From: a virus
Length of the DNA: 31,618 nucleotides
IMG/VR virus record: IMGVR_UViG_3300009106_000013
Span: 1-31,618 of that record
Strand: one strand, 5' to 3'
The notes beneath the pieces are model-generated. The model did not search any database. It was not told the DNA's origin and saw nothing but the letters and a program-made list of their open reading frames with translations. Positions 31,617-31,618 of the stretch are shown one piece after another (position 1 is the stretch's first letter; the number at the start of each line of letters is the position of its first letter). A program made the position numbers and the translations under genes.

Positions 31617-31618
31617 AT

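Overview
The window is part of a low-GC, double-stranded DNA bacteriophage genome, most likely a long-tailed siphovirus. The right half (minus strand) has a lambda/HK97-style head-to-tail connector and tail block: connector, head closure, HK97-gp10-like protein, tail terminator, tail tube, a G/GT frameshifted chaperone pair, tape measure, minor tail proteins, NlpC/P60 protein, a gpJ-like tip protein and fibre proteins. The left half (plus strand) has phage replication and recombination genes: family A DNA polymerase, gp32-like ssDNA-binding protein, UvsX/RecA-like recombinase, RuvC-like resolvase and a Rad50/Mre11 (gp46/47-like) pair. The two halves converge and their last genes overlap by 11 bp near 13000. 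The host cannot be named from the sequence.

Left arm, 1-13010 (+). A polymerase gene cut by the window edge is followed by a strong sigma70 promoter, a tRNA-Ala(UGC)-like gene with encoded CCA, a small basic ORF and an ssDNA-binding protein. Next comes 3082-3816, a tandem array of six structured RNAs directly upstream of a Ro60/Rsr (TROVE + vWA) gene. Each RNA has a shared two-part core: AGTGA-N7/8-GTTACTTC on the 5' side and an (R)NTTTTCT-like octamer on the 3' side. The core is held by outer and inner helices whose sequences differ in every copy but stay complementary. Three copies carry a tRNA-like insert in permuted order (T arm, then an acceptor stem closed by a tetraloop, then a D arm in two of the three), which matches bacterial Y RNAs (YrlA) as I know them. 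The other three carry unrelated inserts. I read this as a phage-encoded Ro60 ribonucleoprotein system with one protein and six Y RNAs bearing different effector modules; it is the most interesting thing in the window. Further right are an unassigned structured RNA region, the recombinase operon, a second vWA protein, a short adenylosuccinate-synthetase-like enzyme (PurA/PurZ family, possibly 2-aminoadenine DNA synthesis together with the family A polymerase), and a Rad50-like ATPase split into two polypeptides at the zinc hook with the Mre11-like nuclease between them.

Right arm, 13000-31618 (-), transcribed right to left. Upstream of the connector genes lies an accessory block: transketolase C-terminal subunit, short-chain dehydrogenase (apparently with a non-standard AUA start), two sulfotransferase-like proteins and a methyltransferase-GT9 glycosyltransferase fusion, suggesting synthesis or modification of a surface glycan. 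Three GIY-YIG/NUMOD homing endonuclease genes sit immediately before other genes. In all three the endonuclease starts with a short, differently coded imitation of the N-terminus of the gene that follows, suggesting insertion into 5' coding ends with a restored copy downstream.

Coordinates, motifs, pairings and overlaps were read directly from the sequence. Family names rest on motif recognition without database searches.
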